This document shows, in pieces, positions 8,144 through 17,754 of a stretch of DNA of 64,000 nt. The notes below the pieces were generated by a model. That model ran no database searches, had not been told where the DNA came from, and saw nothing but the letters and a program-made list of their open reading frames with translations. The translations under genes were made by a program, and so were the position numbers. The stretch's first letter is position 1; every line of letters begins with the position of its first letter. Origin of the DNA: Sphingobium yanoikuyae. Lineage in GTDB: Bacteria > Pseudomonadota > Alphaproteobacteria > Sphingomonadales > Sphingomonadaceae. Where the stretch lies: positions 1,178,001 through 1,242,000 of the forward strand of contig NZ_CP053021.1 of the NCBI RefSeq assembly GCF_013001025.1. Reading direction: 5' to 3'.

Positions 8144-10033
8144 TTATTTGACGATTGGCAACCATATCGCGCTGGCGCCCGCCGCGCCATATTGCACGCT
8201 CTGGGTCGCTGGCTTGTAGTCGCCCGGCTTCGCGTCGAAGATCGACGGCACATAGGTCTGCGGATTGCGGTCATAGACCGGGAACAGGCTGGACTGGATC
8301 TGCACCATGATGCGGTGGCCCGGCTTGAACACATGGTTCACATTGGGCAGGCCGAACTTGTAATTTTCCGCCTTGCCCGGAGTCAGCGCCTGCGGCTTGT
8401 CGAAGCCATGGGCGTAGCGGCCCCGGAAAATGTCGATGCCGATCGGCAGTTCATAGCCGGCCATCACCGGATTGGCGGTGTTCTCTTCCGGATAGACGTC
8501 GATCAGCTTCACCACCCAATCGCTGTCAGTGCCACTGGTGGCGGCGAACAGGTCGACCATCGGCTGGCCGGCGATATGCACCTCCTTGTCCAGCACCGGC
8601 GTCACATAGGTCAGCACGTCGGGGCGGCCATCGACGAAACGCTGGTCCTTCACCAGCCAGGTGCGCCAGGCCTCATTCTGGTCCTGATGGATCGGGCGGG
8701 GCAGATAGGGGACCGGCTTGGCCGGATCGGAGACATAGGAGTCGCTGCCCGCTGCTGCCGGCTTGGCCCAGGACAGGCTGTAGCTGGCGCCCAGATAGAG
8801 CGGGGTTGGCGTGCCGCCCGGCCATTTGGCGCGGGTTTCCCATTTGTCGATGCCGGTCGCGTAGCTGAGCGAACCGGGCATGGTGTAGCCGGCGGGCGGA
8901 TTGTCCTTGAGATAATGGTCGAGGAAGGGCTTCATCGTGCCGACGCGGAACTGGCGGCCGGTATCGCCCTCGAACTGCAGATCGTCCAGGCTGCGGCCCT
9001 CATAATTGACGCCGCTATGGCGCCAGGGACCGATCACTAGGCTGACCATGTCATTCTTCTTGTCCTGCGGTTCCAGCGCCTTGTAGACCGCCGGGGCGCC
9101 ATAGCTGTCCTCCTGGTCCCACTGGCCCACGACCAGCATGGTCGGCACGGTCAGGGTGCGCTTGGCCAGCAGCTTGTCGACCGCCTGTTCCTGCCAATAG
9201 GCGTCATAGGCCGGATGTTCGAGCAGCTTGCGGACCGAGGGGAAGGCATCGAGGCCATAGGCGCGGGCGAAGTCGCCGGCCGATCCGGCGTTCAGCATCG
9301 TCGTATATTCGTCGCCATTGCCCATCGGGATGGCGCCGCCGCCCTTCTTGGCGGTCTGCGACAGGCTGTAGCCGAAGCCGAAATTGCGGAACGCGCCATT
9401 GTGGAACCAGTCGTCGCCCATCCAGCCATCGACCATCGGGCTCTGCGGCACGGCGGCCTTCAGGGCCGGGTGCGGATCGATCAGCGCCGTCAGCGAGGTG
9501 AAGCCGGGATAGGAGGAGCCGGTGATCGCGACCTTGCCGTTGGTTTCCGGCACATTCTTCACCAGCCAGTCGATCGTGTCATAGGCGTCGGTGCTATTGT
9601 CGACGTCGGTCTTGTTGAGCGGGCCACGCAGCGGGCGGGTCATGACATAGTCGCCCTCCGACCCGTGCAGGCCGCGCACGTCCTGATAGACGCGGATATA
9701 GCCGTCATTGACGAAATCGGCATCCATGACCGGCAGGATCTCCTCGATCTTCTGGCTGCGGTTGCGGCTGGTCGCCTTGCCCGCATCATAGGGGGTGCGG
9801 GTCAGCAGGATCGGGCCATGTCTCGTGCCCTTGCGCATGACGATGACGGTGAACAGCTTCACCCCGTCGCGCATCGGGATCATCACTTCCTTGCGCACAT
9901 AGTCCGCCTGCGGCCGGGCCGGATCATAGACATCGACCTTGTCCGGGGTCATCGGATCGGTCTGGGCGGCGATCGGCGCGGCAAGCGCAGCGATCATCAG
10001 GGCGGCAGCGGAAATCTGTGCGGCACGAAGCAT
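8144..10033 (-). CDS. CocE/NonD hydrolase resembling alpha-amino-acid ester hydrolase
   Basis: Secreted serine hydrolase of about 629 aa, signal peptide to about residue 24. The nucleophile elbow is GSSYPGF (Ser about 174). The GDYVMTRPLRGPLN region, WDQEDSYGA, GPWRHSGVNYEG and the C-terminal jelly-roll stretch (SSLFPVYDRNPQTYVP) resemble, from memory, the Acetobacter/Xanthomonas alpha-amino-acid ester hydrolases. Those act on amino acid esters and beta-lactam side chains. AAAGGGG before the codon-10 ATG of the open frame fixes this start. The upstream neighbour is a DUF885 peptidase-like gene on the same strand, but a strong hairpin separates them. Peptide or ester scavenging is a reasonable inference. 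Confidence 0.85.
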   Translation of the reverse strand: MLRAAQISAAALMIAALAAPIAAQTDPMTPDKVDVYDPARPQADYVRKEVMIPMRDGVKLFTVIVMRKGTRHGPILLTRTPYDAGKATSRNRSQKIEEILPVMDADFVNDGYIRVYQDVRGLHGSEGDYVMTRPLRGPLNKTDVDNSTDAYDTIDWLVKNVPETNGKVAITGSSYPGFTSLTALIDPHPALKAAVPQSPMVDGWMGDDWFHNGAFRNFGFGYSLSQTAKKGGGAIPMGNGDEYTTMLNAGSAGDFARAYGLDAFPSVRKLLEHPAYDAYWQEQAVDKLLAKRTLTVPTMLVVGQWDQEDSYGAPAVYKALEPQDKKNDMVSLVIGPWRHSGVNYEGRSLDDLQFEGDTGRQFRVGTMKPFLDHYLKDNPPAGYTMPGSLSYATGIDKWETRAKWPGGTPTPLYLGASYSLSWAKPAAAGSDSYVSDPAKPVPYLPRPIHQDQNEAWRTWLVKDQRFVDGRPDVLTYVTPVLDKEVHIAGQPMVDLFAATSGTDSDWVVKLIDVYPEENTANPVMAGYELPIGIDIFRGRYAHGFDKPQALTPGKAENYKFGLPNVNHVFKPGHRIMVQIQSSLFPVYDRNPQTYVPSIFDAKPGDYKPATQSVQYGAAGASAIWLPIVK

Positions 10034-10068
10034 GGCGATACCCCTTTGTTCTTTTGTAATCATGCAAC

Positions 10069-10097
10069 GGGTCCGGCCTTGAGGAAAGGCCGGACCC
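10069..10097 (-). terminator. Hairpin after the DUF885 gene
   Basis: A 12-bp perfect stem (GGGTCCGGCCTT with its complement) and a 5-nt loop lie just after the DUF885 stop and before the next minus-strand gene. No clear T-run follows. A terminator or processing hairpin is inferred. Confidence 0.5.
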
Positions 10098-10109
10098 ACT
10101 TGTCCTTTG

Positions 10110-11921
10110 TCAGGCCTGCGCGAGGGCGCGGGCGCGATCCTCGATCCGCTTTTCCAGGATCGACAGCGGCATCGCGCCTTCCTCAAGAACGGCGTGGAAC
10201 TGCTTGATATCGAACTTGTCGCCCAGCAGCGCCTGCGCCTTTTCGCGGGCCTTGGTCCAGCTGCCATGGCCGACCTTGTAGCTGGTCGCCTGGCCCGGCT
10301 GGGTGCAGTAGCGTTCGACCTCGCGCTGGCAGCGGGGGCGGGCAAAGCCGGTCTTCTCGACCATGTAATCGGTCGCCTGCTTGACGCTCCACTGCTTGGA
10401 ATGGATGCCGGTGTCGACCACCAGGCGGGCGGCGCGGAACAGGAAGGACTGGAGATAGCCGGCACGGTCGATCGGCGTCGCATAGCCGCCCAGTTCGTCG
10501 GCCAGCTGCTCGGCATAGAGCGCCCAGCCTTCGCTATAGGCGCTCATGAAGGCGACCTTGCGCAGCATCGGCACGTCACCGGCGGTCTGCGCGGTCGAGA
10601 TCTGGAGGTGATGGCCGGGCACGCCTTCATGATAGGTCAGGGCAGGCAGGCCATATTTCGGCCAGTCGCCGACGTCCTTCAGGTTGATGAAATAGATGGC
10701 CGGGCGCGAGCCGTCGAGCGCGGCGCGGTTATAATAGCCGTTGGAGGCGCCATCCTGGATCTCGACCGGCACCGCGCGGATTTCGAGCGGGGTGTTGGGT
10801 ATGGTCGTGAACGCCTGGGGCAGCTTCGCCTTCATGGCGTCGAGGTCGCGGTTGAGCTGGGCGAGCAGGGCAGCCCGGCCGTCCGGGCTGTCGGCATAGA
10901 GCTGGGCCGGGTCGACATTGAGCGCGGCGAGCTTTTCGCCGACGCTGCCATTGGTGAAGCCGGCGCCGTTCAGGATCACGTCCAGCTTGGCGCTGATGTC
11001 GGCGACCTGCTCCAGCCCCATGGCGTGGATCTGATCGGCGCTAAGGTCGGTGGTGGTCGCCTGCTTGAGGGCGGCAGCGTAGATTTCGTCGCCGCGCGGG
11101 GTGCGCCATACGCCGTCGCCGGCGGCGGTCTTGGGCTTCAACGCCTCGATCGCGGCGATCTGTTCGTCGAGCGCGGGATAGATCGACTTTTCGACGATCG
11201 CGGTGGCCTGCGCCTGCCAGTCGCCGGTCACGCCCTTGGCGGCGGCGCGCTTCACCAGCGACTGGACCAGGCTGCTGGTTGCGGCAGGCTGGCCGCGTAG
11301 CTTCTTCATCTGGCCAAGCGTCAGGTCGAGCGACCAGCCGGGGGCGAGATAGCCGCGCGCGGCCTCGTCCCGCTGCAGCGCGGTATCGGTCCGCAGGTTG
11401 CGGGCGAAGGCGTCGAGCCGGGCGACATAGGCCTCGCAATCGCCGGCCGTGTTGATGGTGTGCGCGGTGTTCAGGAAATCGGGCGTCTGGAAATAGCTGC
11501 CGCCTTGCTGGAAGATGCGATAGGGGCGCTGGACGCTGTTGAGGCCGAACTTGGCCGGCGCGACCGTCTGCTGGTCGAGCGAATAGAGGATGACCTCCAG
11601 GTTCAGGCGCTGCGCATCCGACAGGGCGGCGCCCTCATAGCCCTTGAACTCCTTGATCGCGGCCTGGGTGGCGGCCAGCTTCTTCATGGTGCCGGACTTG
11701 CTGTTGTCGTCGAGCTGGCTCTTGGCGGCGGAACGGGCGCCCTTGTCGAGGCCGAGGCTGGTGACCATGGCGGGCGACAGGTCGAGCTGGCGCTCGAAGG
11801 CGGTGGCGAAGGCGGCCGACAGGCGGGCATCATCGGCGCCGGCCGCCTGGGCCAGGGCGCGTGGCGCGGCGGTGGCGAGCGCGACCGCGCCCGAGGAAAG
11901 CAGGAATTGACGACGATCCAT
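10110..11921 (-). CDS. DUF885 family metallopeptidase-like protein, Tat-exported
   Basis: A 603-aa protein with an N-terminal twin-arginine signal (DRRQFLLSSGAVALA). The C-terminal half carries the zinc-peptidase-like motif YHEGVPGHHLQ and, downstream, SEGWALYAE, the HExxH-like signature of the DUF885 family. Characterised relatives are few, so peptidase activity is inferred from the motif. It has the full length typical of the family. Tat export suggests folding, and possibly metal loading, before translocation to the periplasm. Confidence 0.85.
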   Translation of the reverse strand: MDRRQFLLSSGAVALATAAPRALAQAAGADDARLSAAFATAFERQLDLSPAMVTSLGLDKGARSAAKSQLDDNSKSGTMKKLAATQAAIKEFKGYEGAALSDAQRLNLEVILYSLDQQTVAPAKFGLNSVQRPYRIFQQGGSYFQTPDFLNTAHTINTAGDCEAYVARLDAFARNLRTDTALQRDEAARGYLAPGWSLDLTLGQMKKLRGQPAATSSLVQSLVKRAAAKGVTGDWQAQATAIVEKSIYPALDEQIAAIEALKPKTAAGDGVWRTPRGDEIYAAALKQATTTDLSADQIHAMGLEQVADISAKLDVILNGAGFTNGSVGEKLAALNVDPAQLYADSPDGRAALLAQLNRDLDAMKAKLPQAFTTIPNTPLEIRAVPVEIQDGASNGYYNRAALDGSRPAIYFINLKDVGDWPKYGLPALTYHEGVPGHHLQISTAQTAGDVPMLRKVAFMSAYSEGWALYAEQLADELGGYATPIDRAGYLQSFLFRAARLVVDTGIHSKQWSVKQATDYMVEKTGFARPRCQREVERYCTQPGQATSYKVGHGSWTKAREKAQALLGDKFDIKQFHAVLEEGAMPLSILEKRIEDRARALAQA

Positions 11922-12060
11922 GGGGCGACTCCCTTAAGTCCCGTTGGAAAGGGGGGAGTGTATTGCGCTGCTGACACGACAGGTCCAGCGCGCGCCCGCG
12001 CTTGTTACGCAATGTTACAATAAGATAAGGGGCGGGCACCCCGCAGGGCGCCCGGTGTGA

Positions 12061-12846
12061 TCAGAAGGCGGGCAGGTTTGCCGGGTCTTCCGGATCGATG
12101 ACGGGGATCGGCGTTACCGGCGAATGGATGCCGCATTCCACTTTGTCCCATCCGCGCCATCGACCGGCGCGCGGGTCTTCGCCCGGCAGCACCTTGGACG
12201 TGCAGGGTTCGCAGCCGATCGACAGATATCCCTGCGCCTCCAGCGGGTGACGCGGCAGTTGTTCGGCCTCGAAATAGGCTTCCAGATCGGTCTTGGTCCA
12301 GTCGCCCAACGGATTGATCTTCAGTCGGCCGTCCTCGACTTCGAAGCGCGGCAGGTTCTGGCGCGTCACCGACTGAAACGCCTTGCGACCCGAAATCCAG
12401 GCATCCAGGCTCGCCTTGGCACGCTTCATCGGCTCGACCTTGCGGATTTCGCAGCAGCCGTCGGGATCATAGGACCAGCGCAGGCCGGTCTCGTCCTTCT
12501 TGGCCAGCACCGCCGCGTCGGGCGCGACTACGCTGCTGTTGGTGAAGCCCAGCCGCGCGATGAGTGTGTCACGATAGTTGAGCGTCTCGGCGAACATCTT
12601 CTGCGTGTCGACGAAGATCACCGGGATGGCCTTGTCGGCCTTGGCCACCAGATCGAGCAGCACCGCGCTTTCCGTGCCGAAGGAGGAGACGACGCCGACA
12701 TTGCCGGCGAGGCCTTCCGCGAACACGGTCTTGAGCATGGTCAGCGTATCGACGCCCTCGAAACGCGCGTTGAGCGCATCGGCATCCCCCTGGGTAAAGA
12801 CGGGGCGGGCATCGATCACATCGATCTGGCGGGCAGGTTCAGCCAT
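12061..12846 (-). CDS. cysH: Assimilatory adenylyl-sulfate (APS) reductase, CysH
   Basis: A 261-aa PP-loop family reductase that makes sulfite from activated sulfate with thioredoxin or glutathione. The substrate loop SSFGTESAVLL is near the N-terminus. The cysteine pairs CC (in PDGCCEIRK) and CxxC (GCEPCTSK) predict a 4Fe-4S cluster, the mark of APS-type rather than PAPS-type enzymes. ECGIH carries the catalytic cysteine. The start MAEPARQ overlaps the DUF934 gene by 8 bp. It is the last gene of the cobA/DUF2849/cysI/DUF934/cysH operon. Confidence 0.92.
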   Translation of the reverse strand: MAEPARQIDVIDARPVFTQGDADALNARFEGVDTLTMLKTVFAEGLAGNVGVVSSFGTESAVLLDLVAKADKAIPVIFVDTQKMFAETLNYRDTLIARLGFTNSSVVAPDAAVLAKKDETGLRWSYDPDGCCEIRKVEPMKRAKASLDAWISGRKAFQSVTRQNLPRFEVEDGRLKINPLGDWTKTDLEAYFEAEQLPRHPLEAQGYLSIGCEPCTSKVLPGEDPRAGRWRGWDKVECGIHSPVTPIPVIDPEDPANLPAF

Positions 12847-13279
12847 CAATTTTCTCCGGATGCCGTTTCGCCCAGACGGGCTGACGGCCATCGATCGTCT
12901 TCTGATAGACGTCGGCATAGCGGGTGAGCGCGCGCTCCACGGCGGCGTCATCCAGGGCTTTTGCGGGGTGGAAACTGTCGAAGCCGCAGCGGCGCATGGC
13001 GTTGATCTGGTCGACCAGCACGTCGCCCACCGCGCGCAATTCGCCCTGATAGCCCGATTCCCGCAGGATGCGCGCGGCCGAATAGCCGCGCCCGTCGCCA
13101 TATGCGGGGAAATTCACCTCGACCAGCGAGAGGCGATCGAGATGCGGCAGCAGTTCGCGCGCATCCTCGCCCGGCTCGATGCGGACGGCGGTGGCGTTGG
13201 ACTGGCCGGTGAAGGATTCGACCGTGACGGCCGGCTCCTGCGCGGCTTCACCGTCGCGGAAGGAGAGGAACTCAACCAT
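12839..13279 (-). CDS. DUF934 family protein of the sulfite reduction operon
   Basis: A 146-aa protein that in many proteobacteria lies between cysI and cysH. It is often annotated as an oxidoreductase involved in sulfite reduction, without direct biochemical proof that I know of. Recognisable segments include GRGYSAARILRE and the central GxxR-type stretch. It overlaps cysI by 8 bp at its start and cysH by 8 bp at its end, so translation is coupled across the operon. Confidence 0.85.
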   Translation of the reverse strand: MVEFLSFRDGEAAQEPAVTVESFTGQSNATAVRIEPGEDARELLPHLDRLSLVEVNFPAYGDGRGYSAARILRESGYQGELRAVGDVLVDQINAMRRCGFDSFHPAKALDDAAVERALTRYADVYQKTIDGRQPVWAKRHPEKIDG

Positions 13280-14903
13280 AGATCGCCTCCTTGAAGGGCT
13301 TCATGCCGATACGGCGATAGGTGTCGAGGAAGCGCTCCCCGTCGGTGCGTTCGGCGAGGTAGATGTCGGTGACCTTCTCGATCGCGTCGACCACGCCGTC
13401 TTCGGAGAAGCCGGGGCCGGTGATCTGGCCGAGCGACGCATCCTCCGCGCCCGATCCGCCGAGCAGCAGCTGGAAATTCTCCACGCCCTTACGGTCGACG
13501 CCCAAAATGCCGATATGGCCGGCATGATGGTGGCCGCAGGCGTTGATGCAGCCCGAAATCTTCAGCTTCAGTTCGCCCAGTTCGGCCTGACGCGCATTGT
13601 CGGCGAAGCGCTGCGCGATCTTCTGCGCCAGCGGGATCGAACGGGCATTGGCCAGCGCGCAATAATCAAGGCCAGGGCAGGCGATGATGTCGGTGATCAG
13701 GTCGAGATTGGCCTCGGCCAGTCCCGCTTCGTCCAGCTTCTGCCAGATGGCGTAGAGATCGGCCTTCTTCACATGCGGCAGGACCAGGTTCTGCGCATGG
13801 GTGACGCGCAGTTCGTCGAGCGAATATTGCTCGGCCAGCGACGCGACCAGTTCGATCTGTTCGGCCGACGCGTCGCCCGGAATGCCGGTCAACGGCTTCA
13901 GGCTGATATTGACGATGGCATAGCCGGGCTGCTTGTGGGCCGCGACCTGACGGTCGACCCACAGGGCGAAGGCCGGATCGGCACGGTCGATCTCTTCGCT
14001 CAGGCCCGTTTCATAGGCCGGGTTGGCGAAGAAGGCGCGGATGCGGTCCAGTTCCTCGGTCGGCGGGTTGAGGCCAAGCTCGCGCATATGGGCGAACTCT
14101 TCCTCGACCTGGCGCTTATATTCCTCGACGCCGATCTCATGGACCAGGATCTTGATCCGGGCCTTGTACTTGTTGTCGCGGCGACCGTAGCGATTATAGA
14201 CGCGCAGGCAGGCCTCCAGATAGGAGACGATCTCCTCTTCGGCCACGAAATCCCTGATCTGCGGCGCGACCATCGGGGTGCGGCCCATGCCGCCGCCGGC
14301 ATAGACTTCGGCGCCAATGATGCCATCCTTCGACACCAGCTTCAGGCCGATATCGTGCAGGCGCATCGCCGCGCGATCGTCGTCGCTGGCAATCACGCAA
14401 ATCTTGAACTTGCGCGGCAGATAGGTGAATTCCGGGTGGAAGCTCGACCATTGGCGCAGCAGCTCGGCCCAGGGGCGGGGGTCCGCCACCTCGTCGGCGC
14501 TAACGCCGGCATATTGGTCGGAACTGATGTTGCGGATGCAATTGCCGCTGGTCTGGATGGCGTGCATCTCCACCGTCGCCAGTTCGGCGAGGATGTCGGG
14601 CGCATCGGCCAGCTTGATCCAGTTATATTGCAGGTTCTGGCGCGTGGTGAAGTGGCCATAGCCCTTGTCATATTTCGCCGCGATCTCGCCCAGCTTGCGC
14701 ATCTGCTTGCCCGACAGCGTGCCATAGGGAATGGCGACGCGCAGCATATAGGCGTGGAGCTGGAGATAGAGGCCGTTCATCAGCCGCAGCGGCTTGAACT
14801 GATCCTCGGTCAGGGCGCCGGTCAGGCGGCGCTGCACCTGGTCGCGAAATTCATCGACGCGGGCGTCGACGATGGACTGGTCATAGCTGTCGTAGCGATA
14901 CAT
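13272..14903 (-). CDS. cysI: Sulfite reductase hemoprotein (nitrite/sulfite reductase family)
   Basis: Six-electron reductase of 543 aa turning sulfite into sulfide. The siroheme/4Fe-4S ligands are seen as CPGLDYC and CINACGHHH, and the N-terminal ferredoxin-like half carries HFTTRQNLQYNW. A nitrite reductase of the same family is the alternative, but neighbours cobA (siroheme supply), DUF934 and cysH point to sulfite. No flavoprotein CysJ is adjacent, so ferredoxin may be the electron donor. It follows the DUF2849 gene by 1 bp. Confidence 0.92.
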   Translation of the reverse strand: MYRYDSYDQSIVDARVDEFRDQVQRRLTGALTEDQFKPLRLMNGLYLQLHAYMLRVAIPYGTLSGKQMRKLGEIAAKYDKGYGHFTTRQNLQYNWIKLADAPDILAELATVEMHAIQTSGNCIRNISSDQYAGVSADEVADPRPWAELLRQWSSFHPEFTYLPRKFKICVIASDDDRAAMRLHDIGLKLVSKDGIIGAEVYAGGGMGRTPMVAPQIRDFVAEEEIVSYLEACLRVYNRYGRRDNKYKARIKILVHEIGVEEYKRQVEEEFAHMRELGLNPPTEELDRIRAFFANPAYETGLSEEIDRADPAFALWVDRQVAAHKQPGYAIVNISLKPLTGIPGDASAEQIELVASLAEQYSLDELRVTHAQNLVLPHVKKADLYAIWQKLDEAGLAEANLDLITDIIACPGLDYCALANARSIPLAQKIAQRFADNARQAELGELKLKISGCINACGHHHAGHIGILGVDRKGVENFQLLLGGSGAEDASLGQITGPGFSEDGVVDAIEKVTDIYLAERTDGERFLDTYRRIGMKPFKEAIYG

Positions 14904-14904
14904 G

Positions 14905-15201
14905 TCAGATCACCCAGTTGCCGGCGTCGGCGTCATTCGGTTTCAAATTGAGGTCGGGGCGGACCGTGGGGCCAAGGGCGCGGATACGGTCCTTGATATG
15001 GGCCGGGCGCACGCCCTCGTCAGTGACGGTCGCGTCGATCACATAAGCGCCGACGACGCGCAGCGCCGCTTCCTCGGTGCGGACGAGGTCGTCGCCCTGT
15101 TCGCCGACATCGGCGCTATCGCCGACCTGGCGCGACCAGCCATCGCCGGCCCACCAGATGACATCACCGGTCACCAGATCATTGCCCGTCAGGATCTTCA
15201 C
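14905..15201 (-). CDS. DUF2849 family protein
   Basis: A 98-aa acidic protein placed between cobA and cysI, the usual position of DUF2849 genes in alphaproteobacteria. It starts MKILTGNDLVTGDVIWW and has no membrane segment or cofactor motif. Its start overlaps the cobA stop by 4 bp, and its stop is 1 bp before cysI. A helper role in sulfite reduction is inferred only from this conserved placement. Confidence 0.8.
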   Translation of the reverse strand: MKILTGNDLVTGDVIWWAGDGWSRQVGDSADVGEQGDDLVRTEEAALRVVGAYVIDATVTDEGVRPAHIKDRIRALGPTVRPDLNLKPNDADAGNWVI

Positions 15202-15986
15202 GAACGCATCTCCGAAATACTCTCCCCTTTTGCCGCCCAGTCCGCCAGCACATCGCGTGCCAGGGCATGGGCTGCCACGTCGCCGACCACGATCAGGGCC
15301 GGGCTTTTGACTTCTTCACGCGCCACCATGTCGCCCAGATCGGCGAGCAGGGTGCGCAGGCTGCGCATATCGGCGCGCGTGCCATTTTCCAGCACCGCGA
15401 CCGGGATCGCCGGCGACACGCCGTCGGCCATCAGCTTGTCGGCGATGTCGGAGGCGGTCGCGACGCCCATATAGATGACGAGCGTGCGGCCTTTTCCCGC
15501 AAGGCCCGACCAGTCCTGTGTCGTGAGACCCTTGCACTGGCCGGCAACGAAGCTGACCGCGCTCGACGCCTCGCGATGGGTCAGCGGCAGTTGCGCCTGG
15601 GCGGCGGCGCCGATCGCGGCGCTGATGCCCGGCACGACCTCGACCGGTACGTCGGCGGCGCGGCAGGCATCCACTTCCTCGCCACCACGGCCGAAGATGA
15701 ATGGGTCGCCACCCTTCAGACGGACGACCGGCTCGCCAGCCAGGGCGAAGCGGACCAGCAGGGCGTTGATCGCCTCCTGCGGCATGGAATGGCGGCTGCG
15801 CTGCTTGGCGACCGAGACCAGTTCCGTCTGCGGCCCGGCCAGCGCCAATATGTCGTCAGACACCAGCCCGTCATGCACGATCAGGCGCGCGTCGCGGATC
15901 AGGCGCACGGCCTTGATGGTCAGCAGTTCCGGGTCGCCCGGTCCCGCGCCCACCAGGTGGACGGTAGCAGGTGCAATGTCAGCCAT
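15198..15986 (-). CDS. cobA: Uroporphyrinogen-III C-methyltransferase (SUMT)
   Basis: SAM-dependent methyltransferase of 262 aa that makes precorrin-2, the siroheme precursor needed by CysI. Signatures are VGAGPGDPELLT at the N-terminus, RLKGGDPFIFGRGGEE in the middle and VVPGIS. It is a stand-alone methylase, lacking the CysG dehydrogenase/ferrochelatase half. ATG at 15986 is preferred; a GTG three codons upstream is possible. It is the promoter-proximal gene of the sulfur operon. Confidence 0.9.
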   Translation of the reverse strand: MADIAPATVHLVGAGPGDPELLTIKAVRLIRDARLIVHDGLVSDDILALAGPQTELVSVAKQRSRHSMPQEAINALLVRFALAGEPVVRLKGGDPFIFGRGGEEVDACRAADVPVEVVPGISAAIGAAAQAQLPLTHREASSAVSFVAGQCKGLTTQDWSGLAGKGRTLVIYMGVATASDIADKLMADGVSPAIPVAVLENGTRADMRSLRTLLADLGDMVAREEVKSPALIVVGDVAAHALARDVLADWAAKGESISEMRS

Positions 15987-16074
15987 GCTCGCCACATGGC
16001 GAAAGGGCGACGGAGTTTCAATTCAGAATGGATATGGAGGGGCTTAGGAAAAGTTTTGTCCAGTAGCCGGGTTG

Positions 16075-17508
16075 TCAATCGCCCATGGCGCTGACGTCTA
16101 TGTCCTTGAGCCCGATGCCGATGGTGGCGCGGGGCTGTTCGATCTCGGCCGATGCGACCGGATAGGCGCAATAATCGGCGGCATAATAGGCGCTGGGCCG
16201 GTGGTTGCCGGATACGCCGACGCCGCCGAACGGGGCGATGCCCGACGCGCCATTGGTGGGCCGGTTCCAGTTGATCACGCCGGCGCGGACATTGCCCCAG
16301 AATTGCGCATATTGTTCGGGACTGCCGCCGACGAGCGAGGCGGACAGGCCGTAGCGGCTGCTATTGGCTTCGGCGATGGCGGTTTCGAAATCGGGCACGC
16401 GCACGATCTGGAGCAGCGGGCCGAACAGTTCGACATCGGGCCGTTCCTTCATCGCCGTCACGTCGATGATTGCGGGCGTCAGGAAGGGCAGGCCCTTTTG
16501 CGGCCGGACCATATGCTTGATCGGCCGGCCGCCATGGCTCATCAGATAGAGGAAGCTTTCGGTCAGGCCATCGGCGGTCGGATTGTCGATGACCGGCCCC
16601 ATATAGGGCTGCGGATCGGCATGGGGGTGATCGACGATCAGCCGGTCGGCAAGCTTCTTGACCTCCGCGATCAGGGCGTCGGCCATCGCGTCGCGCACGA
16701 TCAGCCGGCTGGCGGCGGTGCAGCGCTGGCCGCTCGACAGGAAGGCGGACTGGATGACCAGCGCGGCGGCGGCGCCGATTTCCGGCGTGTCCCAGACGAC
16801 CAGCGGATTGTTGCCACCCATTTCGAGCGCGAGGATCTTGCCCGGCTGGGTCGCGAACTGGCGGTTGATGGCGATGCCGGTCTGGGCCGATCCGGTGAAC
16901 AATATGCCCGCGACATCGGCATGGGCGGCGAGTGCCTTGCCTTCCTCCGCGCCGCCGAGCAGCAACTGGACGGCATCGGTCGGGACGCCTGCCTCATGAT
17001 AGAAGCGCACCAGCATCTCGCCGACCGCCGGGGTCTTTTCCGACGGCTTGAAGATGACGGCATTGCCCGCCAGCAGCGCGGGGATGATGTGGCCATTGGG
17101 CAGGTGGGCCGGAAAATTATAGGGGCCAAGCACCGCCATCACGCCATGGGGCTTGTGCCGCACCGACTGGCGGGCGCCCAGATTGGCTTCCAGCCGGCGC
17201 TGGCCGGTGCGTTCGGAATAGGCGGCGACCGATGTGTCGATCTTGGCCATGACCGCCGTCACCTCGGTCCGGGCGTCCCATAGCGGCTTTCCGGTTTCGC
17301 GGGCGATCAGGTCGGCCAGTTCCTCCTCATGGGCGCGCACAACATTGACGAAGCGGCGCAGCGTCTCGATGCGGAAGGCGACCGGCTGTGCGGCCCAGCG
17401 CGGCCAGCCGGAGCGGGCGCGGGCGACGATATCGTCCACGTCGCCGCTTTCGCCCTGCCATAGCAGGGCGCCGGTCGCGGGTTCATGGGACGTCAGCGCG
17501 GCGGACAT
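16075..17508 (-). CDS. astD: N-succinylglutamate 5-semialdehyde dehydrogenase
   Basis: NAD-dependent aldehyde dehydrogenase of 477 aa acting in the arginine succinyltransferase pathway. The N-terminal FEPATGALLWQG-like opening (here HEPATGALLWQG), GPYNFPAHLPNGHI and the KPSEKTP cofactor segment are typical of AstD. The catalytic Glu (LEMGGNNPL) and Cys (SSGQRCTAA) are present. No other ast gene is adjacent, so the rest of the pathway must lie outside the window. The flanks are intergenic on both sides. Confidence 0.88.
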   Translation of the reverse strand: MSAALTSHEPATGALLWQGESGDVDDIVARARSGWPRWAAQPVAFRIETLRRFVNVVRAHEEELADLIARETGKPLWDARTEVTAVMAKIDTSVAAYSERTGQRRLEANLGARQSVRHKPHGVMAVLGPYNFPAHLPNGHIIPALLAGNAVIFKPSEKTPAVGEMLVRFYHEAGVPTDAVQLLLGGAEEGKALAAHADVAGILFTGSAQTGIAINRQFATQPGKILALEMGGNNPLVVWDTPEIGAAAALVIQSAFLSSGQRCTAASRLIVRDAMADALIAEVKKLADRLIVDHPHADPQPYMGPVIDNPTADGLTESFLYLMSHGGRPIKHMVRPQKGLPFLTPAIIDVTAMKERPDVELFGPLLQIVRVPDFETAIAEANSSRYGLSASLVGGSPEQYAQFWGNVRAGVINWNRPTNGASGIAPFGGVGVSGNHRPSAYYAADYCAYPVASAEIEQPRATIGIGLKDIDVSAMGD

Positions 17509-17662
17509 GGTGCAGGATATGGCCGAAAATGGTTAACGAAGGAAGAGCGGGGCATGGAGGGTGCTCTTCTACGTTCGGCCAATAGGAAATGTTCCGCTTA
17601 ACTTCCCATATTTCCCGCATATTTCGACATTTAAGAACCGAAGTTGGAAATTTTATGATGCT

Positions 17663-17704
17663 GGGTCGATCCGGTCAGGGCGGGCGCCCATGCCGGATCG
17701 ATCC
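17663..17704. repeat. Inverted repeat between astD and the hydrolase gene
   Basis: GGGTCGATCCGG (17663-17674) pairs with CCGGATCGATCC (17693-17704), a 12-bp stem with one G-T wobble around an 18-nt loop. It sits downstream of the minus-strand astD promoter region and after the stop of the next gene upstream. A terminator or REP role is possible. Confidence 0.4.
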
Positions 17705-17754
17705 TGTATCATCCTGCCGTCGAATAGGACAGCGCAGCTGCCTGACGGCGGCGA

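Noticed and set aside
15987..16074. A SAM or other sulfur riboswitch before the cobA-cysH operon
   Set aside because: The gap is under 90 bp and I see no conserved riboswitch core or terminator/antiterminator pair.
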